Counted from the first letter of the stretch, positions 24,015 through 32,609 are shown. The stretch is DNA of 43,762 nt from Candidatus Brockarchaeota archaeon (GCA_017601225.1 JAFNIX010000017.1:1-43762), one strand, 5' to 3'. Translations and numbers: made by a program. Notes: generated by a model from the sequence alone, not told the origin.

Positions 24015-25482
24015 CCTTAAACCCCTCTTTAGTTTCACCCGGCGTGAAACTTTTTTCGACAACAGGCGCCTCCCATGATTCCACAGGATCACTTCCAAGG
24101 TAAACATTCTTAGAAAGCATGTACGCCCCGTAGGCGGAGCCGTTCAGGTGCACTGGTCTGAGGACACGCTTCGAAGAATAGTTTGCAACACTCTGGAGGA
24201 AGTCGTCACTCCTCGAGAGCCCGCCGTCGGCGACTATTTCACGTATTCCTATCCCGGTTGTCTCCTCAAGGTACTGGATTATCTCCGCGCAGCGCATTGC
24301 AACACCCTCAACCGCTCCCCGGATCAGGTCCTCCCTCCTAGTTCCCCTTGTGATCCCGAGTATCACGCCTCTCGCATCAGGCTTCGCATACGGTGTTCCA
24401 AGCCCGGAGAGCGCTGGGATGAACACTATTCTTCCTTCTTCTGCTTTTTCAAATGCTTCCCGTATCTCCGAGTAGTCCCTCATAAGCCCGACTTCAATAA
24501 GCCAGTCTAGAACCGAGCCCGAGGTCAGAACATTCCCCTCTAGAAGGTAAAGGTTTCTCCGCCCGGTGGCTAGGGCGATCAGAGGGTAGAGCCCCCTGGC
24601 CCCAGCCATACACTTCTCCCCAACGTTCATATCTATGAATGTTCCAGTGCCGCTCGTCATCTTCACAACGCCCTTTGAAACACCCGCTGCATATAGGGAG
24701 GCCTGCTGGTCAGCTATCATCGCGAGAAGAGGTATATTGAAATCCTTAACCTCCCCTATTGCAGCATCGTTGGAAACCACGCTGGGGAGAATGCTCCTGG
24801 GTACGCCGACAATATTCAAAATATTGCTGCTCCATTTCAGGGTGAAGGAGTCGAACAGGCCCGTGGCGCTAGCGTTAGTATAGTCGGTAACATGCCTACC
24901 GGTAAGGTTCCACGCTATCCACGAGTCTATTGTTCCGAAAAGCGCCTCACCATGCTGCACGGCGCGTTCCACTTCAGGAACATTGTCAATAAGCCATCTC
25001 AGATGCATGGATGAATGAGTCGTCCCGAAGGAGACGTATGCGAGCGTAACCAAGTATGCTCCCCTCCTCGTCTCCTTTAAAAGTGGGAAAGCCTTCGAGA
25101 GAAGGTTGAAAGCCCTGCCCAGTGTTCTCCCAATCCTTACTATAAACCTTGAGGAGAACTCTTCGACAATATCGCTCGTCCTAGTATCTTGCCAAGTAAT
25201 CACGTTGTAAAAAGGCTCCCCGGACTCCCTGCTCCATACTACGGTGCTACTCCTCTGGTTTGTTAAGCCTATTCCAAGAGGTTTCCCAAGCTTTTCAAGA
25301 GCCGTGTCGATGAGCCTGCGGATCCTATTGATTAAATCCGCAGGGTCTTCTTCAACCCACCCTGGCCTAGGGTAGCTTGGCCGAAGCCTCTCCTCAAGCT
25401 CAAGCAGGGTTTCACCACTGCTTGAGAAAGCATGCGCCTTAACGTTCGTGGTTCCAACATCCAGTATCAGGAAATAACTCAT
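23980..25482 (-). CDS. FGGY-family kinase, glycerol kinase-like
   Basis: A 500-residue FGGY carbohydrate kinase, last gene of a six-gene glycerol unit. It has the GTTNVKA phosphate loop (residues 10-16) and ITWQDTRT, FGTIDSWIAWNLTG, DYTNAS, IADQQASLYAAG and GTGTF, all characteristic of glycerol kinase. Two residues that contact glycerol in E. coli GlpK appear changed. The NQRE motif is NQRS (Ser78 in place of Glu84), and the segment carrying Tyr135 is replaced by a longer AYVSFGTTHSS stretch. Arg77, Trp97 and the Asp of ADQQ remain. The operon says glycerol; the pocket leaves room for another polyol or triose. The start at 25482 follows the DUF1667 stop by one base. Confidence 0.8.
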   Translation of the reverse strand: MSYFLILDVGTTNVKAHAFSSSGETLLELEERLRPSYPRPGWVEEDPADLINRIRRLIDTALEKLGKPLGIGLTNQRSSTVVWSRESGEPFYNVITWQDTRTSDIVEEFSSRFIVRIGRTLGRAFNLLSKAFPLLKETRRGAYLVTLAYVSFGTTHSSMHLRWLIDNVPEVERAVQHGEALFGTIDSWIAWNLTGRHVTDYTNASATGLFDSFTLKWSSNILNIVGVPRSILPSVVSNDAAIGEVKDFNIPLLAMIADQQASLYAAGVSKGVVKMTSGTGTFIDMNVGEKCMAGARGLYPLIALATGRRNLYLLEGNVLTSGSVLDWLIEVGLMRDYSEIREAFEKAEEGRIVFIPALSGLGTPYAKPDARGVILGITRGTRREDLIRGAVEGVAMRCAEIIQYLEETTGIGIREIVADGGLSRSDDFLQSVANYSSKRVLRPVHLNGSAYGAYMLSKNVYLGSDPVESWEAPVVEKSFTPGETKEGFKATWSRTLRKLV

Positions 25483-25483
25483 G

Positions 25484-25858
25484 CTAAGCCCTCTCCATGT
25501 CTCTCTCAGCTATAATGTCTACTCCAGTGCCCGCGACGTTTTTAAGAATTATCTGCCCAGCCTTAACCGGAGCCTCCACAACCATGTTTTTAAGAGCCGC
25601 CACAATGTCTATCGCCCTGCTTTTCAACACTGGCTCCGAAGTCCTCACCGGAAGCCTTGGAAGCCTTGCGCCCACTATTCTAACCGTGGTTGAAACGATG
25701 CGCCTAGGGTTAAAAACCTCTTCGGCCGCATGCTTCTCTCCAACCGGACACTCATTGCCCTCCACAGCCACCCTGCTCTCCACGACTTTAACCCTCAGGA
25801 GGCAGCCTCTCGGGCAACGGGTGCAGAGAAGCTCAGCCGTCTGCAATATCTGTCTCAA
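25484..25858 (-). CDS. DUF1667 small cysteine protein of the glycerol operon
   Basis: A 124-residue protein with an N-terminal LCTRCPRGC motif (Cys13, Cys16, Cys20) and a further Cys in NECPVGEKHA, the pattern of DUF1667. These four cysteines probably hold an iron-sulfur cluster. The family is regularly encoded with GlpA-type glycerol-3-phosphate dehydrogenase and an NADH-oxidase-like flavoprotein, as a third subunit of an anaerobic-type dehydrogenase. Here it overlaps the flavoprotein gene by 26 bases and is followed by the kinase after one base. The TTG at 25858 is uncertain; the TTG at 25846 would give the compact start more typical of the family. Confidence 0.8.
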   Translation of the reverse strand: MRQILQTAELLCTRCPRGCLLRVKVVESRVAVEGNECPVGEKHAAEEVFNPRRIVSTTVRIVGARLPRLPVRTSEPVLKSRAIDIVAALKNMVVEAPVKAGQIILKNVAGTGVDIIAERDMERA

Positions 25859-27074
25859 CCTCCCGCTGGCCGCTGAACACGCTTCTGGAGACTTCTATTC
25901 TCTCAAGCGTCGACGGCCTAACGTATCTTCTGAAAAACCTTTCCAAGACCTTGCCTCCGCTGCTCCTCAACTCTATGCGCGCATTACTCTTCTCCACAGC
26001 CGGCCTCAGGAAGGCCACTACGTTCTCCTCGTCAACCCATTCAACCCTCTGAGGCACGATCATCCTGACTTTTCCGCTTGGAGCAAGCCTTACGGGGGAT
26101 GTCTTCAAACCCCCGTTCAAATACTTTTCAACACCGCGGGCGGCGATGCATGCTGTTTCAACAGCGTCGTCAACATAGTCGAAGACCTGGACAAGGTTTC
26201 CCACGGCGAAAACCCCTTCAACACTGGTTTCGAAAAACTCGTTAACCTCGGGGCCACGGGTCGCAGGGTCTATCCTAACCCCGAGCTTAAGCTCACCAGT
26301 GTAAGGCACTAGGCCCAAAGCCAGGATAACGGTGTCGCAAGCATAGAATTCTTCAGTCCCCTCAATAGGGTTCCACTTCTCGTCAACCCTGGTTAAGACC
26401 ACTCCCTCAACCCTCTCCTTCCCAATTACCCTCTTCACCACAGTCCTAGGTTTGAAAGGGATTCCGAAGTCTAAGACGCATTGTTGAACGTTTCTCGGAA
26501 GCCCGGCGAAACCAGCCTCAGGGAAGACTATGAGAATGCTCTCCGCACCCTCCAGCTGGAGGTGTCTCGCCACAATCATGCCGACGTCGCCGCCGCCCAT
26601 TATCAGGATCCTCCTGCCGGGCAGCACCCCGTAGAGGTTTACGAGCCTCTGAACCATTCCGGCAGTATAGACTCCGGCAGGCCTTGTTCCCCCGAGCCTT
26701 ATTTCGAAACCATTCCTCTCCCTGCACCCTATCGCGTAGACTATCGCCCTGGTCTCAAGCCTCTGCACGCCGCTTGGGCTGACCGCAACAATCTCCTTCA
26801 CCCTCCCGCCCGCCTTAACCTGCTTCACGTAGGTGTTTAGAAAAACCTGGATCCCCAGGGAGTAAGCTTTTTTCACAAACCTTTCCGCGAACTCCGGCCC
26901 CGAGAGTGTTTCTCCGAAAACCTTTGTTCCGAAGCCGTCGTGAATACACTGCTCCAGCATCCCGCCCAGCTCCCCCATTACTTCGATGACGGCGACGTCG
27001 AAGCCTTTTTCAGCAAGCCTTACTGCGGCAGCTAGGCCGGAGGGACCGCCGCCCACTACTGCAACATCCTTCAC
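25833..27074 (-). CDS. FAD/NAD(P) pyridine nucleotide-disulfide-type oxidoreductase of the glycerol operon
   Basis: A 413-residue flavoprotein with two dinucleotide folds: VAVVGGGPSGLAAA at residues 4-17 for FAD and ILIMGGGDVGMIVA in the middle for NAD(P). A third glycine-rich stretch, EGVFAVGNLV, near the C-terminus completes the FAD site. A redox-active CxxxxC disulfide is not obvious, so it is an NADH-oxidase-like electron carrier rather than a thioredoxin reductase. It starts with GTG at 27074 in a four-base overlap with the GlpA-like gene and overlaps DUF1667 downstream. The trio GlpA-like, this protein and DUF1667 is a recurrent set in anaerobes, and it probably passes electrons from glycerol-3-phosphate to NAD or an iron-sulfur carrier. 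Confidence 0.8.
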   Translation of the reverse strand: MKDVAVVGGGPSGLAAAVRLAEKGFDVAVIEVMGELGGMLEQCIHDGFGTKVFGETLSGPEFAERFVKKAYSLGIQVFLNTYVKQVKAGGRVKEIVAVSPSGVQRLETRAIVYAIGCRERNGFEIRLGGTRPAGVYTAGMVQRLVNLYGVLPGRRILIMGGGDVGMIVARHLQLEGAESILIVFPEAGFAGLPRNVQQCVLDFGIPFKPRTVVKRVIGKERVEGVVLTRVDEKWNPIEGTEEFYACDTVILALGLVPYTGELKLGVRIDPATRGPEVNEFFETSVEGVFAVGNLVQVFDYVDDAVETACIAARGVEKYLNGGLKTSPVRLAPSGKVRMIVPQRVEWVDEENVVAFLRPAVEKSNARIELRSSGGKVLERFFRRYVRPSTLERIEVSRSVFSGQREVETDIADG

Positions 27075-28828
27075 ACGTGCTCCCCCCTAACGTGGCCGTT
27101 GAACAGCCTGCCCTCCTCCTTCAGAAGCTGGTTTAAAGGCAGCCCCGTCTCCCTTGAGAGAATAAGCGCTATTTCAAGAGTGCAGAAGCTACCCTGACAC
27201 TCCCCCATCCCGGCTCTCGTACGCCTCTTGACGGCGTCAAGAGTCTTAGCGCCTCTTCGAACAGCCTCTAAAACCTCAGCCTCTGAGACGAACTCGCAAG
27301 TGCACACTATCCTGCCCCAGGCGGGGTTCATCCTCGTCTTCTCGTCGAGCTCCTCCAGGCTCATGCTTGCCGCGGCCACCATGGGTCTCCTCCTAGGGTT
27401 GAAGCCTGCTTTCGGCCTCAGCCTCAGCCCCATTTCCCTAAGCTTCTCCAAAGCGTATTCCGCTATTGCGGGAGAAGCCGCGAGCCCGGGCGACTGGATT
27501 CCGGCAACGTGCAGAAGGTTCCTAACCCATTTAGCAGGCCTTATGACGAAGTCCTCCGTGAAGGTCGCCGCCCTAACCCCGGCGAAAAACCTTATCAACC
27601 GGTCGCTCGGAAAACCGGGGATTATAGGGGAATACTTGTTTAAAACGAGCTCAATCTCCTCCCTGCTAACTGAAGTGTCCTCCTTATCCGGCACCTCGAC
27701 CGCCGTCGGCCCCCAGAGCACGTTCCCATGGACAGTGGGGTTTATCCCGCCGCCCTTAGTATACGGGTCTTGCGGCAGAATTATCTCAGCCAAACAGTGG
27801 CGGGTGAAAACACCGGTGTCCCTGTGGAAAACCAGCAGCACGCCTTTCCTAGGGTGAATAGTGTACTCTTCCGCGCCTGCCAGCGCAGCCACCTCATCCG
27901 CGTAAAGCCCAGCAGAGTTGACTACGTATCTACAAAGGAAAACCCCCTTGTTCGTCACAACGCCTTTAACCGCATCGTTCTCCTTGATGAACCCGACGGC
28001 CTCTGTTGCAAGATGGATCTCCACACCGTTGGCCTCAGCGTTTTCAGCCAGGGCAACAGCGACCTCATACGGGTCCACAACCCCGGTGGAGGGGATGAAG
28101 ACGGCTGCCACAGCATCCCTGGTTGCGAAGGGCTCAAGCTCGAAAATCCTACTGCCCTTTAAGACTCTAATCCCCCTGACCCCGTTTATCAAGCCTTTAA
28201 TCTTAACCACCAGGGGGAGAACATGTTTCAAAACCAGGCTGTAAAGCGGACCCGGCAGATACTTTCTATATGCTGCGAGCGTCCGGGGAGTGATCAGCCA
28301 TAGGCTGCCCACTCTGTTAAACCTGAAACCCAGCTCCTCAGCCAGCCTCCCGTACATAGCGTTCCCCTTCACGTTGAGCCTTCTTTTCAGAGTCCCCCTG
28401 GGAGGCTCCACGCCGGCATGTATCATCCCGTTGTTCGCCTTAGTTGTTCCGGCAGCAATATCTGTAGACTTCTCTATGAGAGCCACTTTAAGCTCGTATT
28501 TTGAAAGCTCCCTGGCTAAGGCTGCTCCGACAACCCCGCCCCCTATTATTACAACGTCATACTCGCCCACCACCGTGCTCCTCTTCTCCTCGAAAACCCT
28601 TCTCCTCCACTCCTCCTTCTCCACCTCCCTGCCGGAGCCCTTCCACCTTATCTTGTTCACAACCCCCTCCACACCCTTTATCCTGCCGACTGAAAGCCCT
28701 ATTTCAACCCACTCGCTGTGGCTTTCCACCTCGCCCTCCAGGAAAACAATGTTATCCCTTATTCTGAAGGAAATGTTATAGGGATGTTTTTTCAGCACGC
28801 TGGCCACTTTAGACTCTAGCGAGAACAC
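27071..28828 (-). CDS. glpA: GlpA-type glycerol-3-phosphate dehydrogenase with N-terminal BON-like domain
   Basis: Oxidises sn-glycerol-3-phosphate to dihydroxyacetone phosphate. The 585 residues form three parts. Residues 1-62 resemble a BON domain (NIVFLEGEVESHSEW, then GVEGVVNKI). Residues of about 90-480 are the FAD-dependent DAO fold, starting at VVIIGGGVVGAALA. A C-terminal BFD-like [2Fe-2S] domain has CTC and, 33 residues on, the C-x4-C of GECQGSFC. Canonical GlpA lacks the leading domain. It starts with GTG at 28828, preceded by GGTGGTG, overlapping the iron-sulfur protein gene by 13 bases. No membrane segment is visible; any membrane link would come from the partner. Confidence 0.85.
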   Translation of the reverse strand: MFSLESKVASVLKKHPYNISFRIRDNIVFLEGEVESHSEWVEIGLSVGRIKGVEGVVNKIRWKGSGREVEKEEWRRRVFEEKRSTVVGEYDVVIIGGGVVGAALARELSKYELKVALIEKSTDIAAGTTKANNGMIHAGVEPPRGTLKRRLNVKGNAMYGRLAEELGFRFNRVGSLWLITPRTLAAYRKYLPGPLYSLVLKHVLPLVVKIKGLINGVRGIRVLKGSRIFELEPFATRDAVAAVFIPSTGVVDPYEVAVALAENAEANGVEIHLATEAVGFIKENDAVKGVVTNKGVFLCRYVVNSAGLYADEVAALAGAEEYTIHPRKGVLLVFHRDTGVFTRHCLAEIILPQDPYTKGGGINPTVHGNVLWGPTAVEVPDKEDTSVSREEIELVLNKYSPIIPGFPSDRLIRFFAGVRAATFTEDFVIRPAKWVRNLLHVAGIQSPGLAASPAIAEYALEKLREMGLRLRPKAGFNPRRRPMVAAASMSLEELDEKTRMNPAWGRIVCTCEFVSEAEVLEAVRRGAKTLDAVKRRTRAGMGECQGSFCTLEIALILSRETGLPLNQLLKEEGRLFNGHVRGEHV

Positions 28829-29976
28829 TGTTCACCACCGAGGAGAAAGTAGACGAGCTCAATAATGTCGAGAGCCTTGAAGCCGTTTGACTGGAAAGCC
28901 TGCTTGCACGTTGGGCACGCGGTAACGATGGTCTCCGCCTCCTCTGTAAGCTCCATGCCTCTTTCCAAGGCTATTCTGCGGGCCAGCTCAGGGTTGAGGC
29001 GGGGTACAGCGCTCCCGCCGTGGCCGCAGCAGAAGGTTTCACTCCCGCTTCTCCTCGGCTCCTTCACCGTGAGCCCCTCGACGCTGGAAAGAGTTTTCCA
29101 GAGCGCCCGGGGCTTTCCGAGGCCTAAGGCTAGCTTGCACGGGTTGTGGATTACAAAACTGCCCTCGCCTCTTAAACCCTTCAACCTGTCCTCCAGGAGT
29201 TCAGCCACATGGTGGACTTCGGCTTTAATCTCTACGCCGTGCTTAGGATAGAGAACCCGGTAAGCGTAGACGCATGAGGGGCATGAGGCCACAACGGTTC
29301 CAGCGCCGCTGGAGCCTATTTTCTCAGCCTGTTTACGGGCAAGCTTCCTGAAGAGGCTCGTGTTTCCAAGATTGTACGCAGGCATGCCGCAACAAGTCTC
29401 ATCAATGGTGAAAGCCCTGTACCCAAGATGCTGGAAAACATGCTCAGCCTTCTCACCAATATCGGGATGCTTCTCCCTCAGTGTGCAGCCCCTCAGGTAG
29501 AGCAGGTCCCCGTTTCGAGAACCTGAACCACTAGGCTTAGGCTCCCCGTAGACATAGCCGTGTTTCTCAAGGTTTTCGAAAACCTCTCTGAACTCTTTGA
29601 AGCCTACTCCGCCAGCAGTCTTCTCCTTAACGGGTCTAAGCAGGTCTGCCACGGAAAACCCGAACGGACACCAGACGCTGCAAGCGTCGCACGAGAGACA
29701 GGCGTAGAGCGGCGAGACGTTCTCCCGTGTCGCCTGCAGCCTCCCTTGCCTCAGAAACAGCGCCACCCTTGCTTTTCCAGCCGGCGAGGTTGTCTCCCTA
29801 CCGTCTACTATGCCCACTGGGCAGGCGTGGCGACACATGTTTGGACACAGTGCGCACTTAACAAGATCGTCTGGGCCGCGCAGCCTTCCTCCGATGAACC
29901 TGAGGACGAGCGGGGTGGCACGAGCCATGCCGGATGCACGCAACTCGTCCTTAAGCCAGTCCCATTTCCCAGGCAT
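28816..29976 (-). CDS. GlpC/HdrD-like iron-sulfur electron-transfer protein
   Basis: A 386-residue protein. Near the N-terminus are two 4Fe-4S motifs: CALCPNMCRHAC (Cys41, 44, 48, 52) and CLSCDACSVWC (Cys93, 96, 99, 103). Two CCG modules follow, the first from CTLREKH to TCCGMP and the second from PCKL to FCCGHGG, with a final TACPTC. This is the architecture of GlpC, GlcF and HdrD, which carry electrons from a flavoprotein to quinone, menaquinone or heterodisulfide. No transmembrane helix is visible. It starts three bases after the AGPS-like gene and overlaps the GlpA-like gene, so it could accept electrons from either flavoenzyme. Confidence 0.82.
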   Translation of the reverse strand: MPGKWDWLKDELRASGMARATPLVLRFIGGRLRGPDDLVKCALCPNMCRHACPVGIVDGRETTSPAGKARVALFLRQGRLQATRENVSPLYACLSCDACSVWCPFGFSVADLLRPVKEKTAGGVGFKEFREVFENLEKHGYVYGEPKPSGSGSRNGDLLYLRGCTLREKHPDIGEKAEHVFQHLGYRAFTIDETCCGMPAYNLGNTSLFRKLARKQAEKIGSSGAGTVVASCPSCVYAYRVLYPKHGVEIKAEVHHVAELLEDRLKGLRGEGSFVIHNPCKLALGLGKPRALWKTLSSVEGLTVKEPRRSGSETFCCGHGGSAVPRLNPELARRIALERGMELTEEAETIVTACPTCKQAFQSNGFKALDIIELVYFLLGGEQCSR

Positions 29977-29979
29977 TTT

Positions 29980-31398
29980 TCACAGCCCCATGTTCCCCGG
30001 GTTCATCAACCCCTTATCGTCTACAGCTGTCTTAACCTTCTTGAGGAGCTGGAAGCCGGCGTCAAGCTCCTCCTTAAGCCAGCTTCTCCTCTGCCTGCCG
30101 ACGCCATGATGGTGGCTTATTGACCCCCCGTTTTCAATAGTGGTCTTCATCGCAACACTCCAAACCTCGTTGTAATACTTCTCCGGGTCACCCTTAGGCA
30201 CCCCGGCGAAGGTGAAGTAGAAGCAGACTCCCTGCGGGTAGAAGTGTGAAGCATGAGCGGAGGCGAAAAGCGTCCCCTTTACAGACCTCATCGCTTCGAC
30301 AAGGCTCCGGTAGAGAAGCATAGCCCTGCTCCAGGCTACTGAAACCTCTATGGTGTCGAAAACAACCCCGAGAGGGGTGAACTCAGAGGCCTCTTTAACA
30401 GTGAACCTTGTTTCAAGCCAGTGTTTCACAGGCTCTTCTCCAAGCATCCTGCCCCTGAACTCCTCCTCAACGATCATGCGCTCAGCCCCCGCGATCCTTG
30501 AATCGCCCTCGACAATCATAACAGTCATAACCCTGCCGTAGGCTTCTTCAAACATGTAGAAGTGTCTTTTAGTCTCAGTCTCATCGTAAACCCTTACTAC
30601 AGCAGGCCTAGCCCCTCTCCTCAGTATTCTTCTCACGGATTCAAGGGCCTCTTGAAAGCTTTCTGAAACATAGGAGAGGAGAATCCTCTCCCCAGGGGCC
30701 AGGCACGTTTTAAGCCATACCCTGGTAATTATGCCGAAAACGCCTTCGCTGCCTACGAAGAGGCTTCTCAAATCCGGGCCGGTTGAAGTCCTGGGGTGAG
30801 GCTTCACGGTTACACTGTCACCCCATGGGAGAACAGCCTCGAGCCCCAGCAGCATGTTCTCTATGCCGCCGTACTTTGTTGAGAACTGTCCAGTTGCCTT
30901 AGTGGCAACCCACCCGCCTACGGTTGAAACATATAGCGACTGGGGAATGTGGCCCAGCGTGTACCCCTTGCTGTTCAAGTATTTCTCCAAATAGTACCCG
31001 TTAACCCCCGCCTCAGCCTCAACAACCATATCCTCCTCGTTGAGCCTGATTGAGCGCATCCTCTTCAAGTCTACGACTATGCCTCCTTTCTCAGGGACAG
31101 TCCCTCCGAGAACCCCTGAGCCTCCGCCGAAAGCGTAGACCGGGATACTGTTCTCGTAAGCAGTCTTAACAATCTCCTGAACCTCAAGCGTGTTCTCCGG
31201 CCAGGCTACGGCGCTGGGCAGCCACGGGAAGCTTCCTTTAAGCACCCATTGTAGAGATATTGGCCAATAGTCGTGACTGTAGGAGAAAAGGTCAGCATCC
31301 GCCGTGGAGAATCTTTCACCCAGCAGACCCCTGAGCCTGTCTAAAGCCCCAGGTGGAATGGCGCAGCCCGTTTCAACACCAGCCCCCATGCCAGTCAA
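29980..31398 (-). CDS. FAD-linked oxidase of the GlcD / alkyl-DHAP synthase (AGPS) family
   Basis: A 472-residue flavoenzyme and first gene of the glycerol unit. It has a PCMH-type FAD domain: VYAFGGGSGVLGGTVP at about 88-102, GYTLGHIPQS, STVGGWVATKATGQ and VGSEGVFGIITR. A cap domain then carries VRVYDETETKRHF, and the C-terminus carries SISHHHGVGRQRR (His429-431) and MNPGNMG. The triple-His motif is the catalytic signature of alkyldihydroxyacetonephosphate synthase; simple glycolate or D-lactate oxidases of this fold usually lack it. Sitting next to a GlpC/GlcF-like subunit also fits an oxidase. The start is TTG at 31398 or ATG at 31389, with a GATAATACTG TATA element about 50 nt upstream. 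Confidence 0.8.
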   Translation of the reverse strand: MTGMGAGVETGCAIPPGALDRLRGLLGERFSTADADLFSYSHDYWPISLQWVLKGSFPWLPSAVAWPENTLEVQEIVKTAYENSIPVYAFGGGSGVLGGTVPEKGGIVVDLKRMRSIRLNEEDMVVEAEAGVNGYYLEKYLNSKGYTLGHIPQSLYVSTVGGWVATKATGQFSTKYGGIENMLLGLEAVLPWGDSVTVKPHPRTSTGPDLRSLFVGSEGVFGIITRVWLKTCLAPGERILLSYVSESFQEALESVRRILRRGARPAVVRVYDETETKRHFYMFEEAYGRVMTVMIVEGDSRIAGAERMIVEEEFRGRMLGEEPVKHWLETRFTVKEASEFTPLGVVFDTIEVSVAWSRAMLLYRSLVEAMRSVKGTLFASAHASHFYPQGVCFYFTFAGVPKGDPEKYYNEVWSVAMKTTIENGGSISHHHGVGRQRRSWLKEELDAGFQLLKKVKTAVDDKGLMNPGNMGL

Positions 31399-31635
31399 CA
31401 GGGATCAGGGGAGAAACCCTTCCAGTGCATGGCTGCTGGAAACAGTATTATCATAGAGTATTCCTGGCTTGAAGCCTGCTGTCCTCCTTCTCCCATGCGT
31501 TTTTTAAAGACAGAATACTTATAAACGTATGGTTGAGACGCTCTGAAAAACCAGCCCGCCTTCCCACTCGCCTCGAGCAAAGCGCTGGTTCAAGGCTCTT
31601 TGAGGGAGAAGTTTTTAAACCATAATGTTTACGCA
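31399..31635. promoter_or_regulatory. Divergent promoter region between the glycerol operon and the nucleotidyltransferase
   Basis: This 237-nt gap has no convincing gene. It holds a minus-strand GATAATACTG (about 31446-31456) for the glycerol operon and ACTTATAAAC at 31517-31526, which could work in either direction. It also holds GTTTTTAAAC (31611-31620), a palindromic TATA element 21-29 nt before candidate starts of the plus-strand gene. Having three such elements suggests more than one transcription start. Confidence 0.4.
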
Positions 31636-32331
31636 ATGCTCAGGATGATTGTGGGCGGGGTGCTCTGCGGAGGCCTTGGAAAAAGGCTTAGGCCTCTGAC
31701 GGACAATATTCCGAAGCCGCTGCTCGAGATAGGTAGGGACCTTACGATCCTGGACAGGCTGATAATGCAGATGAAGCACGCTAATGTTTCTGAAGTCTAC
31801 CTGCTGGCGGGCTACCGGCATGAGAAGCTGGTTAAGAGGTATGGTGAGAAATGGCGGGATGTTAACATCCACTATATTGTTGAGGATAAGCCTAGGGGCA
31901 CGCTTTACGCTATCAACAGTCTTTTAAAAAACGTTGAGTCAGACCTTTACCTTGTGATGAACGGCGACATCGTCACAGACATAGACTTGTCGAGGATGAT
32001 CGCTGAATGGGAGCCTGGGACGGTGAGCATAGCCCTAACACTCCTAAAGTCGCCCTACGGAGTCGTCCAGGTCTCAGGGGAGAAGATAACTGGTTTCGAG
32101 GAGAAGCCTGTTTTACCACACTATATTAACGCCGGCATCTACCTGATAGATAGCAGGCTTAAACACAGGTTTCTGGAGCACGGTGAGGGTGATGTTGAGA
32201 AACTGGTTTTCCCAAGGCTGGCAGGTGAAGGATTGCTGAGGAAATATTTTGATGCTGAAGCATACTGGAAGTCTATAGACACGGTTAAGGATCTTGAGGA
32301 AGTAAGGATGAGGCTCTCCGGCCAGGTTTAA
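31636..32331 (+). CDS. Sugar-phosphate nucleotidyltransferase
   Basis: A 231-residue protein of the NTP_transferase family, which joins a sugar-1-phosphate to a nucleotide. The nucleotide-binding signature GGLGKRLRPLTDNIPKPLLEI lies near the N-terminus. MNGDIVTDID is the metal-binding Asp region, and ITGFEEKP with YINAGIYL is the sugar-binding half. No left-handed beta-helix domain follows, so it is a short form resembling mannose-1-phosphate or glucose-1-phosphate uridylyl/thymidylyl transferases; the sugar cannot be told. I use ATG at 31636; ATG at 31645 fits leaderless transcription from the TATA box at 31611-31620 equally well, and the TTG at 31600 lies upstream of that box. It probably supplies glycan precursors for surface proteins. 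Confidence 0.82.
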   Translation: MLRMIVGGVLCGGLGKRLRPLTDNIPKPLLEIGRDLTILDRLIMQMKHANVSEVYLLAGYRHEKLVKRYGEKWRDVNIHYIVEDKPRGTLYAINSLLKNVESDLYLVMNGDIVTDIDLSRMIAEWEPGTVSIALTLLKSPYGVVQVSGEKITGFEEKPVLPHYINAGIYLIDSRLKHRFLEHGEGDVEKLVFPRLAGEGLLRKYFDAEAYWKSIDTVKDLEEVRMRLSGQV

Positions 32332-32357
32332 GCAGAACATCCAAGCCGGTAAACAGT

Positions 32358-32609
32358 CTAGCTGAACCTGGTCTGCTCCACACCCTGTTTCTCAGCCGGG
32401 GAGGAAAGCTCAAGGTTCAGCAGGATTGAGAAGTCAGGGGGCGTCTCCCATTCCTTCAAGCCATCGTTTTTCAAGCAGGGTGCAACAGCCTCCCTCATTT
32501 TTTCAACAACCTCGTCCAGAGTCCTGCCGTAGGTGAATAACGGTATGTCGACGCATTCAGCAATATAGTATCTTTCCCCCCTGTAGATTTTCACCTGCAC
32601 CAGTTTCAT
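32358..32609 (-). CDS. HicB-like small protein without a HicA partner
   Basis: An 83-residue protein whose first 50 residues form the partial RNase H-like fold of the HicB/UPF0150 family: a strand of the form VQVKIYRGERYYIAEC, a VDIPLFTYGRTLDEV helix entry, then VVEKMREAVAP. HicB is normally the antitoxin of the HicA mRNA-degrading toxin. No HicA-sized double-stranded RNA-binding gene is visible within the flanking 200 bases on either side. It may act alone or pair with a distant toxin. The ATG at 32609 is preceded by GAGG. It is convergent with the nucleotidyltransferase gene. Confidence 0.65.
   Translation of the reverse strand: MKLVQVKIYRGERYYIAECVDIPLFTYGRTLDEVVEKMREAVAPCLKNDGLKEWETPPDFSILLNLELSSPAEKQGVEQTRFS

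Noticed and set aside
25497..26312. Plus-strand open frame of about 270 codons opposite the glycerol operon
   Set aside because: It lies wholly antisense to the DUF1667 and flavoprotein genes, which have clear motifs, and its translation shows no domain.
27228..27857. Plus-strand open frame of about 210 codons opposite the GlpA-like gene
   Set aside because: It is antisense to a gene with FAD and iron-sulfur motifs, and its Ser/Pro/Leu-rich translation is typical of a shadow frame.
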